Below, piece after piece: positions 1-12,700 of a DNA stretch of 64,000 bases. The DNA comes from Branchiostoma floridae (Eukaryota > Chordata > Leptocardii > Amphioxiformes > Branchiostomatidae). Below the pieces are notes generated by a model. That model was not told the DNA's origin, ran no database searches, and worked only from the letters and a program-made list of their open reading frames with translations. Both the position numbers and the translations under genes were made by a program. The stretch covers positions 8,997,802-9,061,801 of the forward strand of contig NC_049995.1 of NCBI RefSeq assembly GCF_000003815.2. The letters are read 5' to 3'. The first letter of the stretch is position 1, and every line of letters starts with the position of its first letter.

Positions 1-788
1 CTGAGAGGTTTAGGTACAAGTCCAGACCTGAACCTGTACCTGAACTATTTATACAAAGTAACCAGTTGCCTTCAATGATAACAGAAACATGAATAAGCAA
101 TTAATGGAATGTTAGACTTGAGGTACATATGTATATCAGGCAAAGGAGCTTTCATCAATGAGCTTTTCTCAGGATGAGAACCCATGCTTTGGAAAAGATC
201 TCAAATAAAAAACAGTACTGATTTCTACCACCACACAATATTTCAAAATCTCCAAATAGCTATATTACTCAAGCAACTATGTATGATTTTGGAAACTGTC
301 AGCGGTTTCAGGTAGAATCCACTACTGTTTGTCAGTAACACTAGTACTGAAGAGATCTCATAGGAGAGCAGGTTTTTATATCCTAACTATGAATTGATAT
401 GCTAAAGAAATCTAGTTGGAGAGCTCTCCAATTGGGTTGACAGAGAAAAAAATTGAGCTGGCTAGAGCCCTGGTCATATTATACTGTATATATGATTAAC
501 ACTTCCATTTTGGCCTCCTACATTTCAAAAAGGATAACCAGAATTCATAACTGTCCCCATTTTATCTCACTCACTTTTGAGTCACTCAAAATACCACATG
601 AGGACACCTTAAGCTGTTCCAAGACAAATTTTGGTGGCCCCTGGCTAGAGGGACACTTAATTTGAGTCCTGCATTTGTCTATTCAGGTACAGTACTGGTA
701 CACTGATGTTCAGGTATTTTGAACCTGTATAAAAATGATTTTTACGGTACGTACATCCCTAATAGCAGCAAATTTTCACTGTTTTCAG
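1..788. other. Intron of the PHF20-like gene upstream of the first visible exon
   Basis: No coding exon is supported here. The stretch ends in an acceptor (ttttcag) before the exon at 789. Positions 1-60 and about 680-750 contain phrases built on 'gacctgaacctg' and 'caggtacagtactgg' that also occur in a dispersed repeat described elsewhere in this window, so part of the intron is old repeat. The short open frames are not conserved or spliced into the gene. Confidence 0.6.
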
Positions 789-3700
789 GTACCCTGCCAA
801 AATTGAGGAGGTAGACTATGAGGAACGTGAGATCCTGGTACATTTTGAGGGTTGGAACCACCGGTACGATGAGTGGCTTACCTTCGACAGTGACAGGATC
901 CGACCGGTGGATCGACTCACAACACGCAAGGAAGGACCCATCAAAATACCAGCTGTAAGTTAAAGATATTATATGTCGTGACTTACTTATAGTGTCTTGA
1001 ATAGGGCTGTCTCTTGGACCTGTCCCTCCATTTTGAGAAAGAAATTTAGCTGTTGGGATGGACAAAAATTTCACATTTTTCTTCAAAAATATCTGAATTT
1101 CATGACATGAAATTTAACTGATGCAAATGTATTTTGTAAGCTTAAAAGACAGATTTAACAAGGAGAATTTACAACGAGTAGGAGGTAAAAACTGTAAAAC
1201 CATTGTTGGCCCTGACAGTCAACAGTAACCTTTTAATAGTTCCAATCATTAAATTTTGGTCTTTTTTTCATTTTGGTACCATGAGAAAATCAGGCCTCTT
1301 GATTTTTACATTGTGTGGATATCCCAAAATGTACTTTTAATGTTAATCTACAGTAATTTTTGTTGTTAAATCTGTCATTTTAAGGACGTGAAAATACAGT
1401 TTCATCACTAAGTCCATCCTCCTACGCAGGGACATCCAACAGCCAAACTGTCTGTCTGGATGTGCCCTGCCCTTTGGACTGTCAACCTTTAAGTTAGTTC
1501 CTGACCGCCCTGCTTATAAAAGGTTACCCTTATACATGCGAGACAGCTTCTGAAAACGGAAAGCCTATTCTCTGATTGGCTGGTTTGGGGAGGACGTCCA
1601 TAGGAACTAAGAGTGACGGTTATAAGAGCAGGGCACATCCAGACAGGCAGTTTGGCTGTTGGGTGTCCCTGCGTAGGAGGATGCACTAAGTCTTGCATGT
1701 CATAAAGTTCAGATTTTTGAAACCAATGGGGTGAAAGTTTGTCTGTCCAGACAAGCAAATTTTCATCATCAGGATGGGTCCTGTAGGCAGCCCTAGTCCT
1801 TCTGATAAAAACTTTCCTCTCAGACTCTGTTTTCCTATTGATCTTACAGCAACATTTTTGTCAAAGCCAAGAACCAAAAAAATGAATTAGTGTTGCCTCA
1901 TCATCATTAAACAGGCTTTTAGCCAGGCATGCGTCGTCAACGTGTCAACGTGTCATCTGCACTCACTTTTCTTAGAATAACAAGAAATTTGATGCCCCTG
2001 GACGCCCTTACACTGGGGAGAAAATCCTTGACAAGCATGAAATTCTGATTGACCAGGGATGCTACCATGTCATCTGTGGTCACAGTCTTCTACTGTGACA
2101 TCTGTAACAGTATTTTTGCCTCTTGGGATACCTTAGAATGCACTTTTTTTAACTTAAAATCATGAAAAACTCTGCACCATGGGGGAACGGGTTTTCTGCG
2201 CGTTAAAAATCTGCGCGCGCGTTAAAAATCTGCGCGTTAAAAAATTAAGTTGTGCATAGAGAAATTCTTAGGCAGAAAAATGTGACCCCATTATATGATT
2301 TTACATCTGTTACCTGAATTTTTGGTTTGAAAAGCCGCAAATTTTTAGTTCCCTTGGGAATAGGCTAATTTGCATATCCAGAAGATTTCAAAATCACTTG
2401 AATTAGACACAAATACATGGAAAAATTACTAGTGTGAGGCTTTATATCATAAGATATAACTGCTTGAGGCTTTTTAACATTCTACAAGCTTCATTTCATC
2501 TTTTCTCAAGCAGATTGTTTCACATGCAAATATCAACCTTTGTTGCGCGTTAAAACTTAATGTTTGAAAATCACTTAAAAACTCATGGAAAGGGATATTG
2601 GTACTCTAGAATGCAACAATATGATACTTAATTTCATTTTGTGTTATCTTCTTCAAGCTTTTAAGTTTAAAACTGCAAAAAAGTTTTCAAATCCCCAGGG
2701 AATCAGCTAATTTGCATATTTTAACGCGCAGGTTTTTAACGCGCAAGTTTTAACGCGCAAATTTTAACGCGCACAAAACCCCAACCCCACCATGGAAGGT
2801 GGATGCCCCCAGACCCCCTTACAATAGTCACTTACCGCGACTCACCAATAAGTTTGGACTCCCTATTATAAAATCCTAGCTAAAGTTAGTAAAAGCCTGT
2901 CATTAAACCATGTTCCCTTGCCTCACAGCAATACAAGGTTGGAGATGAAGTTCTGGCCAGGTGGACCGACTGTAAATATTACCCGGCAAAGATTCTGGAA
3001 GTTAGGGTAGATGGTGAGTTTTACCAGTGCAGCTCTGTGTGGAAATACAGTGTAAACATTACACGATTGTTAAATGTAGCTTCGAGGCCTAAGTTGGGAA
3101 ATATTGTTCTTTGTTTTCTAAACATTGTTTGATATGCAACAAGTTAGAAAGAATTACACAGCCTATCTGAAGGCTTTGCACTTTTGGGTATGGAAAGAAA
3201 ATATTCTGGCAAGTATGATAAGCTGTAAGACTGACAAAATGAAATACACAATTTGTTGAATTGGATATTATGACTGTCATGACAACTATTACATATACTT
3301 TCTACATGTGTGTTAGGTTACTGATTGCTTGTGAAGATTTGTACACGAAGTTCACAATTCTTGTTGTCACAATTTATCACAACACAGTTGAATAGACAGT
3401 AGTTAGCAAATGGGAGTCTCTTGGTCATGTTAAAGTTCATTTTTGTTTGGCAGTACAAATATGTAATTGCATGGATATACATGTCTCTGAAAATGATGTT
3501 CACATGAATTATTTTTGAAAATGTAGTATTATAGATATTGCTTTTACTGCTGTATACTGTTGTATATGTGTGTATATACATGTAATGTGAGTCTCAATTA
3601 GACATGGAACCTAAAAAGGTGTATTTATAGAGCAGTGTTGTTTTAACATATTTGGTGTGGTCTAAATAAGTTATTACCTTGGACCAATGCCAGTGTCCAG

Positions 3701-6700
3701 TATTGATTCAAACCTTAATCAATAAATGTTTCGTCTCGGCGGCTGTGACCCAAAATATTTCTTCCAAAATTGTTTAAATACCACCGGAGACAATACTGTA
3801 CAAATGTCAAGAAAAATAATAAAAATAATTTTTGAAAATTTTCCCATGAGCACTTGGATGTGACCTGACCTGTGACTTCTAACCCCTGACCTTTAACCCT
3901 TTGCTTCCCTCCCAGCCTCCTATAGGGTGCATTTCTATGATGGCATCGACAAGACTGTGAAAGGCATCAATGTAAGACCCATTCCTGATGATATGAAGGG
4001 ACAGGTATGTGCCAAATCTTTCAAATGTTCTCTTATAGCAAGCTTTGTTTTATAGGGAAGCTTTTGATTATGAATATAAAAATGTATTTTAACTTTTAGG
4101 AGAAGACAAAAATCAGGTGCATCAGACAACAAGCTAGATTTTACATGGGAACTTTACAAACACGGTTATGCTTTTAAACTGTAAGACTAAGAAGATTGGG
4201 TGCATGAAACATTAATTTTTTAGTGATATCTGGAGGAGTATAATGTATTTTTATGTAATTTGTAAACACAGTTTTTAGTAAGTCATAGAATTGCTATCAT
4301 AGTATCAAATGTATTGTTTTGTCAATTTATTCAACTTCTCTTTCAGATTATGTTGTATTTTCTGGTATTTTTAGTTTTGAAATGATGGCTTCAATAAAGC
4401 TGAGTTGTGGACCTACACATGAAATATTTTACTTAATTCGTACATACTAAACATAAGATAATGTCGGTATAGTTGCAATGGTAACCTAAACCTACTTTGT
4501 GTCCCTAAAGAATTTTGCAGTCCTTACCCAGAGAAGAATTTTTGGCTGTTAGTTACAATGTTGCCAGTCTTCGTCATCAGTTCTTGTACCACACCCCCCT
4601 CCCAACAATTTTAGTCCTTGCCCAGAGTGGCATTTATTAGGCTGTTACTCTATTCACCTTTAGGTGGAATGACTCTCTACTTCCATCATGTGAAAAGTTT
4701 TTTTCTGTCATCTTTTCCATGACATTTCAGCCCTTGTCAAGAGATTTTTTTACAGCTGTACATGTACCTTTAGTTTTCTTCAGCAAGAATGACCCACCAC
4801 ATCTACCAAATGACCAGCGTATTTCTATCCCATTCTAGTATATCCATTCCAAGTATTCACCAACCCAGGAAGTTTTACAGTAACTTGAATAACATGTTAA
4901 TGGTTCCGAGTACATGTGCAGTGACAGAAATTGTCGCACATGTGTACTCAGAACAGTAAACATGATTGTATATAGCCTGTCTTCTCCAAGTACACAACCC
5001 ACTTCTTCTGTATTCTGACCGGTAAATTTCTGGTGTGTTTCCCAGGATTTTGCAGCTCTTGCCCAGGCCCAGAACTCGGGCCCAGGCACGGGTAAGGGGC
5101 GCCCGTCCAGTAAGGACCGTAGTCGCAGCAGTAGCAGTGGAAGTCGTCCCAGCAGCCGGGAGAGACCGCGTAGCCGCGAACAGCGCCACAGACAGAGTGA
5201 TGAGTCATCCGATGGTAGCATTTGTTTGTCCTTTTGATAGTTTATATGAAAATCCATCCATTTTGGTAGACTGACTTACTTAGTTTGAACCGAGCCGGAG
5301 AGCCACATCAGAAGCAATTGATCCTCCATGGCCCTTTGTAGCTCTTAAGTATCATGCAGACTTGCGTCACTATGTAGGTTGCATCACCACACTGAACGAC
5401 CTGTCACTGCTGACTTTTGCATATCTATGACCAGAGATAGTATAGTGTTCTTTAAAACTATCCAGAGAAGATGCCCCTACTGCGCTTGGTGATTACAAAT
5501 TTCACTCTTTGATAGTTCTGGGAAAATACAAATTTTTTAACACATCAATCCTAAGTTTTAGTTGGTAACTCTGGTACTTATTATAAAGGCATGACTATTC
5601 CTTAATCATGACAAAAGTTTTTTTTCCAATATCTTTTGATCCAGACATTGTGGGCTCATGATTTTTGGGTGGTTGGTAGCCTTTGGAATCTTTAAGAACG
5701 GATTTAAGTTTTTTGAGCCCTTCTTGTTTTTCATGTCTTCTTTTTCAAAGTCAGTGAAACCTATACAAATCCTTTTTTTTCATCCTACAGATAGCGGCCC
5801 CACCACCAAGAAGAGGCGTGCGTCGGCTTCTCCAAAAGGGTCCTTCCAAGAAAAGCGAGCACGTCTTGACAAGCTGGCCGGGAAACTCTCGGCACTGTCT
5901 AAGGCGAGAGGACACACCTCACGGGCAGGTAGGACATGCTGACACCTTGAACTTTTGAACTTAATCAGTCTCTATAGTTGCACAAAAATAAGCTGTTAGG
6001 GAGCCCAACATCTAATTATTTACAGGTCTAATCAAGACCTAACCACATTCTGAACATCAATTCAATCTATCCAGGCTTTCTTGAGTCACGCTGTTCATCC
6101 ACAAACATGCACACACACACACAACCGCTTCCAAAAACAAAACTTTCTAGCAAAAGTAACGGATCACACAACTCAATAAGGCCTTGGCAACGCTTTTTAG
6201 AGAGTCACTGGGTGCATACATAAAAAAAAAAAGGAAAGTGATCTCGATCCAGTTTTAGCTCACCGAAGAGCTAATCTTCCACTGGTCGTGACAGAGAGGA
6301 CAGACGCTATGTACAGTATTTACAGGTTCATTGTACCGGGGAAATTCCCCTAGCTCTTTTCGACAAGCACAATGAACAATGGACCACGGCTTAACGTCCT
6401 GTCCTAAGGACTGCAACCCTTTCCGGTAGCGTGCCTGTCGGGTGAGTGACATAGCCGGGATCAAACTCACGGCTTCTAGTTCCAGAAGCAAGGCCGCTAA
6501 CCACTGGACTACGCGTGCTACGGTGCTAAAATGCGATACATACATGCAAACAATACAGCAGCATTCCCAAACTTTAAGGCAAGAATAGATAAGCCTTTTG
6601 TCTTGTGTAATTTTCACAAATAAATGTAGTATGATCTTTTCCCAAAACAGATGAACACATAGCGACCACCAGGACTTCTATGATGGGCACCAGTACCATC

Positions 6701-9700
6701 AAGACCAAAATTGCAACTGGCAAGCCAACAAAAAAGGTACAGTACTGTAAATGCAGGAACTATCTCAGTGCTTCTTTGTTCGTAACAAGAAAAATGGTTT
6801 TGTACCGGTACACTGTACCAGTACCAACCCCTAATGAACACTTTGTGTATTTCTGTACTTTGGAGTTAAATCTCATTTTTTAATCTCTTGCACCTTCCCA
6901 ACTGACTTGTGGTTGTATGTCTGCAGCTGCAAGCCGCCAACAACTCCAGTACGGAGTCCGAGACAGAAACAGGACTCCACGGCCAATCAGTGATCTCCAG
7001 CCTGCTCGCAGCCCCTTCACCCTTCCGTACGGAGAGCGTGAGTCTCCCGTCAACCATGAACCCAGAAACCATGACAACCTCCATTCTCCAGACCTCTCCT
7101 CAGATCTTCAAGTGAGTATAGACCAATCAGATAGTCATAAGGACATGCAGCCACTCTGTCATTGGTCGAACAGCTAATTGTCATGCTATCATTGGTTGAG
7201 CTGCTAATTGTGATGGACAGTCAGGATTGGTTTATTGTCTTTGGACCAAACCAAGCTTCTAGCTAGGAGCTTGATTTTTTCTAGAATTTCAAGAATTTCT
7301 TAGTCTCTCTATTTCAAAGTCCTCTTCTATAACTGTTACAGTAATATCGTATCTTCAACTTGTGAATGTCACATACAATTCCCTTCTGAAAAGTATTGGA
7401 CAAAAGAGTTTTGTGTGTATTTTTTTTTCTATCATAATGTACCTGTTCCTTCCACATGAAAGCATAGGTCTTATTGTCTTGTGATATTACTTTGTACCCA
7501 TGATAATCATAGCACAATTTTTTAAAAGTTTGATTGATGTTATTTTGCAGTCCTCAACTGCCCTTCCCCATGCCGCATCCCATGATGCCTCTGTCCAGCC
7601 AAGGCCCCCTACCCCTCCACCAGACTCCGCCGGCTACTCCTCCCATATTTGGACAGCCTCCGTTCCTGGGTCCCTCGGGCCAGCCTCCCTTCACCGCTGG
7701 GGCGTCGTTCGGGATGGGGCAGCTACCTCCGGTGTCTGTTCCCATGGGTATGGGGCTACCCCCTGGGCCACACTCCCTGCTACCTCCACATACAACAGGT
7801 AAGTCATGTTATACATGTGTAGCTTGAAAGTTCATTGATGTTGATAGAATGCTGGACTTACCCTAGTTTTCTGTGCAGGGTCAGTTAGGGGTAGGTACCT
7901 GTACAGAAAATTCAGGTTTAAGTCCAGAGGTTCAAGGCTGGAACTGAACCTGGAACTGATTGCCAGTTAACACTTGTGTCCCCAACTCTGGGTGATATCG
8001 CAATAGACGCGTCGTTGACTATATGTGTCTATATGGGGACTAAAATGTCGGCTCAGATTGAAAGCAGTTGTTTTGACTGTAGAAACTAGAAATGATGGTA
8101 GAACTGACTATAAACCCTACGTATGTTTTCATGCTAATATATCATTGCTTGAGTTATGAACAATGTGTTATAACCTTGTTTAGAGTTTAGCTAAGATATT
8201 TAAATTAGCTGTACAATAATGTTGTGTTTTGCACTTCTTTGCCCCAGCATTATCAAGGCAATTATGTACAGTGCTTTTAATTATTGCTTAAGATGCTTAA
8301 AAAAATACACTTAAAATTGTTCAAAGGCACCAACATGATACATTATGAATATCAAAGATATAGTATGAAACCTTGGATTAACAATTAAATTAAATGCACC
8401 GTTTAGATAGAAAGAATTTCTATCCTCGTTATTATAAAGACAATTGTTATGAAGTACTGTAAGTGTAAATTCATTTACCTTCAAGTTGTGTTTTTTTTTG
8501 CAATGTTGGAAGTTTTCTTTTGAAACAATTCTGTAGTATAGTTACAGTAGTAATACATATATAGTAAAGATGCTTATGTAGCAATATTATGATTATACAG
8601 TAGAATGGTCATAAATCTGAAAATAAAATCACTGTAAACATTTTATATGCAGTACATACAGTAGCACTAGCAGGGAGGCAAGGTAACACGTATATACAGC
8701 TGCATGTAAGGAAGGGAACTGGCTGTTTGGTAGAAACAATGGCCTCTCTTCCCTCCCCACGCTGTAGGGATGCTGTCTCACAGCGGCCTCTCACCACCGG
8801 ACACCCCGGAGGGACACCAAAGCGCCCTCATGCGTATGCTGAAGGCATCGCAGGCCCAGGCGCAGGGATACATGCCTGTCACCACTGCGATGGGGCACCC
8901 GTATTACCCCCTGTCCATGCCAGGATTCATGCCCAATCCGCATGAAGGTGCTTTGTTGTTGTGTGTTTGGGCTGCACCAATTTATTTTCTTGGTTCTCGG
9001 ATGTTTGTGAGTAAAAAAGTTAACAGAATAACATGAAAACAAATTAGTGTGACAAGTTGTTCGCTGTGATATTACCTATCGGCCTATCACCACATGCCTA
9101 CAAAGCTGATGTGTTGTGTTGTGTTCAATTGCAGTTATATGGTTGAAAAACATATTTTTCTATTTGTATCAGTCTCAGATATGTGGTGTCATGTAGCGTA
9201 ACGGTAGACTACGTATGTTTGGCTCAAGGCCCTGAGGTCCTGGGTTTGAGTTCCCTGATATGCTCTGACGTTGTGCCTTGGAAAGGCACAAATTTCCTAA
9301 CTTCAGTCAGGTGAAAATGAGTACCCAGCTGCAGTTCAGGATGTCCCTCGGACACAGGCTTTTAGCTAGGATTTTATAATATAGGGAGTCCAAACTTATT
9401 GGTGAGTCGTGGTAAGTGACTATTGTAGGGGAGTTTTTGATGATTTTAAGTTAAAGAAAGTGCATTCTTAGGTATCCCAAGAGGCAAACATACTGTTCTA
9501 GAGGTCACAGTAGGAGACTGTCACCACAGATGACCTGGTAGCATCCCTGGTCAATCAGAATTTCATGCTTGTCAGACGATTTTCTCCCCAGTGTAAGGGC
9601 GTCCAGAGCTTCAAATTTCTTGTTATTCTAAGAAAAGTGCGTCCAGATGAGGCGTTGGCGCATGCCTGGCTAAAAGCCTGCTCGGACAGGACGTTAAATC

Positions 9701-12700
9701 GAGGTCCCGTGTTTGAGAAAAGCCACACATTGAGCATGCTTAAGAATCAATTAAAACCTGTCTGGATATGCAGCTTGTACTCCTCATTACAAACCTGGTG
9801 TTTTACACCAAAAGGCGGTTCAAAAAGTTAAATCTGACTACTAGTACATGTGTGTTTTGTATATTACTCATTCCTTGAAACTGTTTGTACCCACATACAT
9901 GTATCAGGGGTGCCTAAGCACGAACCTTACGCGATTTGCAGAAACCTTATGTGAATGACGTAATGTCCCGTGACCCGGCAGTGGTCGACCGGTTTTGCAT
10001 AAGGTTTGTGCAAATCGCGTAAGATTTGTGTGTGTCACATAGTGATTCGGGAATCACATAAAGTCCGTACATTTTCGCATAGGGTTCGTGCAAATGCTTA
10101 CTTAGATAGGCACCCCCGTGTATATACATTGTATAAATAGGTACAGACCCTCAGACTCTTTGTTTTCATGTTAAGTTTACGATGATAAATATTTAATCCG
10201 AGAACCAATGAATTAGATTGGTGTTGCCTAAAATAACCTCTTGTCTAATGATGTTTCTCTTCAACTGCATGCTAATGACCCCTTATTTTGCAGTGGACAA
10301 GCCCAAAAGTTCCACTGCTCTAGAGAGAAAATTGGAGTGTACTACACTAAATAAGGGGTTGGTAAAATATGCTTCATTTTGGAAGCAGCCACTTTTGACA
10401 AGAGGGGTGTCCAGTGTGGTGCATTGAAGAGAGATCATTGTTTAGCTACAGTTCTTTTTATGGCACAACATTGATTTATTAATTTTTTGCAGTATCAGTT
10501 TGTGTGCATGTACATTGTAGATCTGTCTTATAGTTGCTTCAAGCATGCACAGTGTTCTTTTTGAATTCCCTTCCTCCCTACATTTTCAGTCTGTTTGGTG
10601 GTTAAATGTGATAGGAAGAAACCCACCACCCCTTTCCTCTAGTGGACCATCCCTGATTTAATTCTATATCTTAAAAAAAACAGTCCTTTATGCATTTAGA
10701 TGGTTGACTGTTTGTGTTGGCTTTTCCATATCCTAACTCAGTTGAAATTGTTTGCAGCTGCATTAAAATCCCCAAACAGATATAAAGTTTAAAAAAAAAG
10801 TTGTTTGCACCCCCACAATCACTAACGGTACGACCCAACTGACACGCCCACGTGTAAAGACCCCAAACTAACCTGTCGTACTGGCTGGTATTTACGCCCT
10901 AAAGCAATATCTGTCTGCTTCTACATGTAATCACCATATGTAAGAAGGGTACACAGCACAATACATAGGTTAGTACGCTCCATATTGGTTTTAGGGCAAC
11001 ATTTTTCCTCATTTCAGCAAAAACTGTGCTTCATACACTGTTAAGTTTCAGCATGGTTTTATTTTTTTGCATGTCTGTTTTCATCTGGCTGTGTGCTGCC
11101 TAGAACATGTGTGCCTTATTGGCATACCTGCACGTTTCTGTATGCTACTTTGCATCACACCTATCTTGTCTGTGATGCCAAATTGCATTCTTGTTAACTG
11201 TTGCATACTGTCATATTTTTAAAGAGTTGTGAGTTTTGTTTTCAAATGTTTTATATTATGAGTTTATATTATCACTGTATAGGTACGAGGGGCGTGCAAT
11301 AAGTAATGGTCCTGACCCACTTCCAGTTGTCTGATCTAAATGAAATTTTGTCTGTGTAATAATTCATATCTCTATGGGTTATGTTGCAAAAGACAGCTCT
11401 GAACTAATTGTGGTTTCTGATTTACTGGTGTTTGAACTTAGTCAGGTGCGAAATGGACCAGGTGTGAAATGGAACCAGTTGAGTGTCGCGCAGTGATCCG
11501 GTTTTTGTATTTGAAAGGACGCACACCAAAGAAGACTTTTGATGAAATAAATGAAACTTATGGTGATGATGCCCCATCATATGACCTTGTAAAACGCTGG
11601 CATCCTGAATTCAAACGTGGCTGGAAGTCTGTGGAAACAGCTCCCAGACCTGGTCGTCCCTCTTGTGCCATTGATGAGGCATCAGTTGGAGGACCAACCT
11701 GGGGTGTCCTACAAAATCGGTGTCCAGAGCTGCATCAAACGATGGGAGAAATGGATAACTCTGGGTGATTCCTATGAAGAGAAAGACTAATAACTGTGCC
11801 AAGTTTCATTAATCTCCTGCTATGGGAAATGGGTCAGGACCATTACTAATTGCACGCCCCTCGTACATGTAGTATACTACACATAATACGAGTGAAAGAG
11901 TATGAGCTAGAATTAGCCCAACCAAATTGCTACAACTAGAATATTTTACAGAAGAATGATGTTTTTTGTGCTGGCTTTGAGAACACTCTAGCCTCCAATT
12001 TTGTCACCTTATTTCACCATCTATCTGCAGCTGTAGAAATTCGCAGTGTTGTGTTATGCAATATTTGTAACCTTGCCAGTCTTTGCATTCATGCTTGCAT
12101 CCCGACTTTGCCTTGTTTACAAGTGTACAGCTCTAGTTGGGTGAAAGAGGGTTAAAGTTAAACAAGTAAAGAGCTTTAAGCTATTTCATGGCATTGCTTT
12201 TACTTCTCAGTTTCAGTTTCACTTTGTGTTCCTGTTGTGTTTAATGTGTGAATGTTGCATGAGTTCCATTCATGAATACTTTTCCCATCCTGTTGTATAC
12301 TTTCTGTTTCATTGATTTACATGGTTAGACGGTAAGAAGAAAGTTAAAACAACACGTCTTTACTGTTTTGTGTTAACTGCAATTTCCTTCTACAGGCCTG
12401 ATGAGTATGGCACCAACGTCCCAGAGTTTACACCTGCGTTCCGCACACGGCGCCCGCCCTCGCCCCGCCACACGACGGGCGCGCCAAACCCGCAACAAGA
12501 ACCGCCTCTCATCGTCCAAGTCCAAGACATCGCCGTCCGTCCCTCCCATATCCGGTCAGGATGCGCTGACTGGTCTACTGCAGGGGTCGCACATGTCTGG
12601 GGCAGGTGGTGTTGCCATGTCAACTGTTTCCATGGCAGCGGGTCAGCTACAGATTCCCCACAGGAAGAGAGGGTTCGGGATGAGTCAGCGAGATCGGGTA

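Larger units (their letters stand above)
789..4004 (+). other. PHF20: Tandem Tudor region of the PHF20-like gene (three exons)
   Basis: Exon 789-954 encodes the end of Tudor 1: [12 protein letters not shown], then WNHRYDEW, the aromatic-rich core typical of PHF20 Tudor/MBT domains. Its first base completes a Trp codon, so the missing part is in the previous exon outside the window. Exons 2929-3013 and 3916-4004 encode Tudor 2 ([20 protein letters not shown], then [14 protein letters not shown]). In the family the second Tudor supplies the dimethyl-lysine aromatic cage; I infer the same here because the W, Y and F positions are kept. Confidence 0.9.
7551..12697 (+). other. PHF20: Proline/methionine-rich central exons of PHF20
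   Basis: Exons 7551-7798 ([14 protein letters not shown] and further Pro-rich repeats), 8768-8947 ([19 protein letters not shown]) and 12396-12697 (Arg/Ser-rich then [12 protein letters not shown]) keep phase across two long introns (820 and 3448 nt). No domain is recognised; the composition suggests a disordered interaction segment. I cannot rule out additional small exons in the 8948-12395 intron. Confidence 0.75.

Noticed and set aside
4835-5257. Minus-strand open frames of 86-140 codons
   Set aside because: Antisense of PHF20 exon 5046-5214; no family resemblance and no splice logic.
9186-9260. Possible tRNA gene (A and B boxes present)
   Set aside because: No acceptor-stem pairing, followed by a shared SINE body; the same applies to 6470-6525, 33830-33885, 30620-30690 and 63883-63950.
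10218-10427. 69-codon frame preceded by a good acceptor (TTTTGCAG at about 10293)
   Set aside because: Flanked by inverted ACCCCTTATTT/AAATAAGGGGT, no matching phase or homology with PHF20; more likely part of a small foldback element.
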